Shown here in pieces: positions 58,561-64,000 of a stretch of DNA of 64,000 nt. The DNA is taken from positions 27,488,451-27,552,450 of the forward strand of contig CM067067.1 of assembly GCA_033980235.1 (NCBI GenBank), given 5' to 3'. A program made the translations under genes and the position numbers. The notes under the pieces were generated by a model, which saw nothing but the letters and a program-made list of their open reading frames with translations, ran no database searches and was not told where the DNA came from. The stretch comes from Diadema setosum (taxonomy: Eukaryota; Echinodermata; Echinoidea; Diadematoida; Diadematidae). Position 1 is the first letter of the stretch. Every line of letters starts with the position of its first letter.

Positions 58561-58719
58561 CATGAACATACCAAAGTTAATTGTTATCATAGCAGCTCCT
58601 GCTGGGATGTCAACTTCTGCTGGAGTGTCAACTTGCTATCATAGCAAATTGCTGTTTCATAAACTCTACAACTAGGATGTCAACTTGACATCATAGGAAA
58701 AGTTACCATATCAACTTGA

Positions 58720-61092
58720 ACTAGACTTGGAATTTGTCAACACTGACAAATTAGGTGATCCGATCTTTTCGAAAATCAATGATTTGAGTCCTGATCCCAA
58801 TATAGGCATGACCATACAGGTTTCATCTGTGTTTAGGGATATTGGCCTTGTGACGTTTGGATTCTCATTTAGAAAAGGGAGTCAGATCTGCCATCTTTGG
58901 TACCGAATTCCGTATACACTAACGAAGATACAGAACGAAGTATATTTGACCTTTGACCCCACTTTGCACACCCAAGATGGCGTCTGAGCAAAAAGTGGTT
59001 ATTTTATGAAATGATCCTTGTAACATGGTCTTTGCGTGTGCAAAATATGGGAAAGATAGGACATGTATTAACCAAGATACAGGATGAACCATTTATGACC
59101 TTTGACCCTAATTTACATACCGAAAATGGTGTCCGATCAAGTAGTTGTTATTTTATGAAATATAATGTACGTGACATGAACTAAGAATGTGCAAATAATG
59201 GGGGTGATAGGGGCTTTTTTCCCGGAGTTAATGCAAAGAAAGTTGCAGAAAGAAAGAAATATCTCAATACATCGAAGATAAGCTTTAATTTCTACCAAGT
59301 TTTTTGACGTGATGTCGACGTAGTATGAAAAAATTGAGGGTACATTCACGATAGCCCAAAGTCTCAGCTACAACATATTAAAATCTGGGAGAAATTCACA
59401 GAAGCATAAGTGAGCTAGTGCTCGATAAAGACAATCATGTCAATTTTCACATCTAGAAAAATTCCCTCCCATAGAGATAACACGTCATAACGAAGATAGA
59501 GAAAAAAGTACATATGACCTTTGACCCCACTTTGAATAAACAAGATGGCATCTGAGCAAAAAGTGGTTATTTTGTGAAATGATTCTTGTAACATGGTCTT
59601 TGCATGTGCAAAATATGGAAAAGATAGGACATGTATTCACCAAGATACAGGATAAAACATTTATGACCTTTGACCCTAATTTACATACCCAAGATGGTGT
59701 CCGATCAAGTTGTTGTCATTTTATGAAATAATGTACGTGACATGAACTAAACGTGCAAAATATTGGGCTGATAGGGCTTGTTTTTCTTGAGTTATTGCAA
59801 AGAAAGTTGCAAAAAGAAAGGAATATGAAAATATATCGAAGATAAGCTTTAATTTCAACCAAGTTTTTGGACGTGATCCCGACATCGTATGAAAAAATGA
59901 AGGGCACACTTACGATAACCCAAAGTCTCAGCTACAACATATTAAAATCTGGGAGAAATTCACCGAAGCATAAGTGAGCTAGTGCTTGAAAAGGACAGTC
60001 ATGTCAATTTTCATTTCCAGAAACACTGCACTCCCATAGAGATAACACGTAAACTGGTCAAATTTTACAAGATTACTTTCAATCCATTTTTACGAGGTGA
60101 TGCCGTCATCCAGTCAAAATGTTGTAATTACATAATAATGAACGACCATTTAATTAGCTACAACATACTGAAATCTTGGTGAAAATTGGCAAAGGATAAG
60201 TGAGATACGCTTGAGTAAACTTGAAATTTGATGACGTCATTTTGAAAATTTAGTTTTTTTATTTTACTAAGAAATTTGATATCTTTTAATCATTTTTTCA
60301 GCATCGCCAACCCATGAAATGACATTTCAACTCATCAGCTTTCAGAATATGTAAAGAAAATGGGGGGTCACCGTCCATCCCGATGAGTAAAATTGGATTT
60401 AAAATTGGCGGTTTTTTGGCATAGTTGCACTGTATATCGCCATTGACGCGCGCGCAGAATTTCAACTTTGACGGGCCCGTATGACATCATATTGAGTCGG
60501 ATTGACTTGAAACTTGGTAGAAATATTCCTTGACATTTCAGACATCCGACCTGTGTGAAAAAAACGGGAAATTTCTGTTGCATATAAGCTGTGCGTGCGT
60601 ATATGTGCGCGCGCGTATGCGTCCGTCCAATTTTTTCAATTTTTCAAAAAAATGCTCCAAATGGTCTGAAACGTGTGCAAAAAAAATTTGAGCTCAATTT
60701 GAGCATACAAATATTTTAACGGGCGCGTATGCGCATGTTTTAAGAGAAAATATGAATTTTGAGAATATGAGTAGAATGCGCATAACTTGAAATATATGTG
60801 ATGTAAATTTCATTGAAAAATTCCATTCCATTAATGAGATATGATTGAGAATGTGTTTTCATATAATGATGTCATAGTGACGTCATGGTCGACTGATCAC
60901 TATGATACATTAGATCTGTCGTCTTTGGGGCATGATACATATATGGTATAATTTTGAAATTGATAGCAAGAGGACTTTCTGAGCTAACCTCTACACAACT
61001 TTTGTCCAGAAATAAAGAAGAAGAAGAAGAAGAACCAACAAAGAATCAGTACAGATACAGAAGGTGATCCGAGAAGATACTCGGATCACCTA
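58720..61092 (-). mobile_element. Helentron-like element, copy 2, with internal duplication
   Basis: The same family as 33015-34820: minus strand starts TAGGTGATCCGAG and ends with a 9-bp-stem hairpin (AATTTGTCA / TGACAAATT) and CTAGT, between T residues. Most of its length aligns with copy 1. A segment at about 58918-59485 is repeated at 59486-59950 (AACGAAGATACAGA... and AACGAAGATAGAGA...), which copy 1 has once. (GAA)n lies near the 5' end at about 61016-61033. Non-coding. Confidence 0.75.
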
Positions 61093-62397
61093 ATAATCAT
61101 TGACAAGCGTGATTTCTCCCTTTACGCCACTGATCTCTGTAGTTTCCTTGTAGAGATCAGTGCATGGCGCAAAGTGTGCTCACAGTGTATAGTATTGTTG
61201 TTTTTGTATGTCATCTGCTTTCACTGCACATGAACTATAGGTACACATAATAATAATAAACCGTATTTGTACAATAGCGCATATCACAAAAATAGATTAA
61301 TGTCTATGCACATTGCAGGAAGGAACTAATAGAAATTAGGAGATTAGAAATTAGCACAAGAATGTGTAACATGATGACACAGGAGCGGCTTTGTGCTTTG
61401 TTCTTGTTTTTGTTTTTTTGGGGTTTTTTTGCCAATGGTAATTCAACAATGCATGTACAGGTGGCATGAGCACTCAGTATGCCACTACCTCACACATTCA
61501 ACATGGAAGTTACTAGACGGAACGTGTCAAAGTGCGAACAGTACTAGCGTGTCATGACATTGAGTATCAACTAATGGGACTGATCGATATGCGAACAGTA
61601 CATCGTATCTCAATCTTCATAATGAATTGTGGGGGATTACTGGTCAAGGCAATTTAAAACAATGTAGATATATACATTTACATTTGTATGTCAGCATGTT
61701 AGTTTTAATGATGTGGTATTCCTTGTAATTATGTCAAACAGAGGGGCTGAGTTACATGGGTTCAGAACAGACAGTGACAGGGCAACTGTACTGTAGGCCT
61801 TTTGCATGCAGAGGCAGAGGTACAGCTTGCGTGCACACAGCGATCGGATCGGAGCGCGCTGCATGTGCAAGTCCATTGCTCTCTGTGTGCGAGTGCTGAC
61901 AGCGAGCTGCCTTTTACAAAAGGCTAGCACTGTACATACAAGCATGGTACAAGAGACACTTGTGTTACTGGTAATCCCTCCGGGCGATACAACAGTGAGT
62001 GTAATTACCTTACGCACCGTACGTCTCGGCGTACGATCCCTCTAACATTTTGCTTCCAGTCTGAAATGCGCCAATATTATGCGAGTATGATAGCAAAGAT
62101 TGTACCGTACAAACACTCATGAGTACGATCTTTGATGATACATTATCATGTACCACGATAAAAAGGCAAAACGGCAAGTAACAATAGCAAGTGAGTACCG
62201 AGACAAGTCTCGAATTTTGCGTCTTCCATATTTTGCCGATGCCCGATGAATACCGTGAAAAGAAGGTTTTAAAAGAAAACGAAAAATTGAGCAAATACAT
62301 GCTGCATTCTAGGGAAATTTTGAGCCGAAATGATATTTATGATACACACAATATTTGCGTGGAAATTTGTGTGTGGTTTTTTTTTTTTTAGGTCCAA
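61093..62397. other. no gene recognised
   Basis: No supported exon. A CpG-containing patch (CGATCGGATCGGAGCGCGC near 61840) has small open frames on both strands without splice sites. Confidence 0.35.
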
Positions 62398-62453
62398 AAG
62401 TAGGGGGTGCGTCTTATACACGGGTGCGTCTTGTACACGGAACTTTACGGTAC
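62398..62453. mobile_element. end of a dispersed element (GGTGCGTCTTATACACGG repeat)
   Basis: GGGTGCGTCTTATACACGG is followed by a second copy GGGTGCGTCTTGTACACGG and TTTACGGTA. This doubled motif marks one end of a dispersed transposon family; the partner end is not seen. Confidence 0.4.
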
Positions 62454-63066
62454 TGTTCTAGATCTAGACCTACATTATGTACATATTGACTGATTGCTGT
62501 ACTAACAGACTGGTATGCACAGAAATATTTCACTCTAAGCCATCGGATATTAAAGCTGGCCTCCCAATCTATGAGGTGCACAACTCTTTCAGGACTGAAA
62601 CAATATCTTAGAATGTGACTGTGTAGATCTAGATTTATCAAGTCTATTGAAAATAAAATGTCTAATCTAAAGGGGATTTAATCTGTCCTAAAAACCCCTC
62701 TCCATCAATTCAAGTTTCAAGTTTATTCATCTTTCTTCCTTCGTTACAATATAATATGCATTGAATGTGTCAATTAACAAGAGAATAACAAGCATACAAA
62801 TATAATAGAATACACTGGTTAAAGCAGAAAAAAGAAGAAAGACGAGGAGACCCTATAGAAATGTAGAGCTTGTGAAATTAGGGGTCCTCATAATTAAAAA
62901 GAGTATTAACTAATTAAATACAAGAGTTTCTAAAAAAAAAAAAAACTAACTACATACTTGTATAACAAGCAAGGGGGTATAGATAAAGAAAAAGCTATTT
63001 ACAAAAGGGACGTAACATAAAACAAACACAAAGATAGAGAAAAAAGAAAGAAGGAACAAAAGCAAG

Positions 63067-63262
63067 TACCATACGAGCTGAAATTTTCGCAGTGGTTTTA
63101 TTTTCGCGAATTTCGCAAATCGCCTTTGAATCGCGAAAATAACGTGCAAATAACTAAGTTCACTTAAACCCTCGCAACCGCGAAATTACCAACACGTGAA
63201 AATGTCCTCCAAGTAGCAATTCGCGAAAATATCTGTACGCGAAAATTTCAGCTCGTACAGTA
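63067..63262. mobile_element. 196-bp palindromic MITE, TACGAGCTGAAATTTTCGC ends
   Basis: Left TACGAGCTGAAATTTTCGC and right GCGAAAATTTCAGCTCGTA are exact inverted repeats, and TACCA / AGTA outer bases partly match. The interior repeats TTCGCGAA words. Non-coding. Confidence 0.75.
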
Positions 63263-63439
63263 AATGAATGATGTAGTTCACAAAACAACAAGGGGGGAGG
63301 GGAATAAATAAGTTGGCTACAACTGAGAAGACAAAAGAAAGTCCGCAGTTCTCTAAACGAAGGTTATGCAGCAACAAAATAATGAACTGTTTAGAATAAC
63401 ATAATTAAAAAAGGTAACACAGCAATTTAGAGTGTAAGT

Positions 63440-63985
63440 TTACGAGTCATCCGAGTAATTACTTAATAAGTATAACTTCAGTTTATGCTTAAAGACAGAT
63501 ATACTGACAGCACAGGTAATGCTCGAATCTGAAGAATTCCAGAATCTGGGCCCAGTACAAACTAAAGTATTGGAAGTTAATGTTGTCCTTGCATAAGGTA
63601 AATGGTATGCAGAAGCCTGTCTCGTGGCATAACTATGAATTTGATTATTTCTCGTAAATAATTTGGCCAAAGCCACAGGCAGAACACCTGAATTAAGATT
63701 ATACATTGATGAACCCAATTGCACATAGTAAACATCTTCTAATTTTAAGATTTGATTATCATAAAAAAGAGGATTGGTATGAGCGCGAAAATTTGTATTA
63801 CATATTATTCTTATGACTCTTTTTTGAACCACAAACAAGCCCAAATGAGTTTTATGAGATTTGCCCCATGCAAGCACACCATAATTAATATAAGGCAAAA
63901 TTAAAGTTGAGTATAACATAAATAATATGCTTTGAGGTAAAACTGATTTTAACTTACAGATAACACCAGTATTGTTTGATAACAA
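63440..63985 (-). pseudogene. non-LTR reverse transcriptase, C-terminal domain (partial)
   Basis: A 181-codon frame starts inside the window edge and encodes LYSTLILPYINYGVLAWGKS, VVQKRVIRIICNTNFRAHTN, PLF and, near the end, TGPRFWNSSDSSITCAVS. The LPY..YG...WG and QKR..R.I pattern is typical of the C-terminal part of CR1/L2-like and related non-LTR reverse transcriptases. The catalytic core would lie past 64000, so completeness cannot be judged. Confidence 0.75.
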
Positions 63986-64000
63986 TTTACATAAATGATT

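Larger units (their letters stand above)
62705..64000 (-). mobile_element. LINE, 3' portion, continuing past the right edge
   Basis: It is read right to left: coding (63985-63440), then a 3' untranslated part ending near 62705 in a TTCAAGTTTCAAGTTTATTC region. A palindromic MITE (63067-63262) lies in the untranslated part. Confidence 0.6.

Noticed and set aside
61691..62045. Overlapping 108- and 79-codon frames on opposite strands
   Set aside because: No splice sites, start context or recognisable domain; the patch is simply GC-richer.

Overview
This window is eukaryotic and looks like a marine invertebrate genome. An echinoderm or other deuterostome is my best guess, but the sequence alone cannot fix the taxon. 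The DNA is AT-rich with small coding exons separated by kilobases of intron. Nearly all the rest is transposable-element (TE) debris: RNase H-bearing, CR1-like and other non-LTR fragments, a Gypsy fragment, solo LTRs, TTAA- and TA-target MITEs, hAT-like MITEs, Helentron-like rolling-circle elements, a tRNA-derived SINE and several satellites. There is no bacterial organisation, operon or CRISPR array.

The one recognisable cellular gene lies on the plus strand. It is a TRPM-family cation channel, closest in motif style to the TRPM2/TRPM8 group. Four exons of its N-terminal melastatin homology region are at 21389-21474, 42013-42199, 53764-53926 and 54494-54654. Their splice phases are mutually compatible, and the gene continues past the right edge. 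Two further plus-strand exons upstream (2775-3082 and about 15064-15216) are phase-compatible and may be its 5' or alternative N-terminal exons; that is inference. A separate minus-strand first exon of an acidic protein (9611-9945) sits in a CpG-rich island at about 8.75-10.13 kb.

Layout. 0-3 kb: short repeats and the first candidate exon. 3.1-5.7 kb and 6.3-11.4 kb: two TIR elements starting GGGC, each with a 4-bp target duplication and arrays of subterminal GTAAC-containing motifs; the second holds the CpG island and acidic exon. 11.7-21.3 kb: Helentron-like debris, a 1.1-kb solo LTR, a candidate exon, MITEs, a SINE and a possible alternative promoter. 22.6-38.5 kb: one broken Gypsy retrotransposon invaded by a 5.9-kb TIR element, a solo LTR, a non-LTR retrotransposon and a minisatellite. 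That retrotransposon was itself invaded by a MITE and by another LTR, which holds a CR1-like LINE, which holds a Helentron-like element. Several junctions can be checked because removing the insert restores a reading frame. 40-46 kb: TRPM exon, CR1-like LINE and MITEs. 46.05-52.49 kb: a 6.4-kb TIR element with a pogo-like element and a tandem-repeat Helentron inside. 53.7-54.7 kb: two TRPM exons. 55-64 kb: MITEs, a SINE, a second copy of the Helentron-like family and a LINE running off the edge.

No transposable-element protein in the window looks intact, and none of the TIR elements shows a recognisable transposase. The most interesting material is the pair of GGGC-ended TIR elements with palindromic subterminal arrays, and the deeply nested insertion history.
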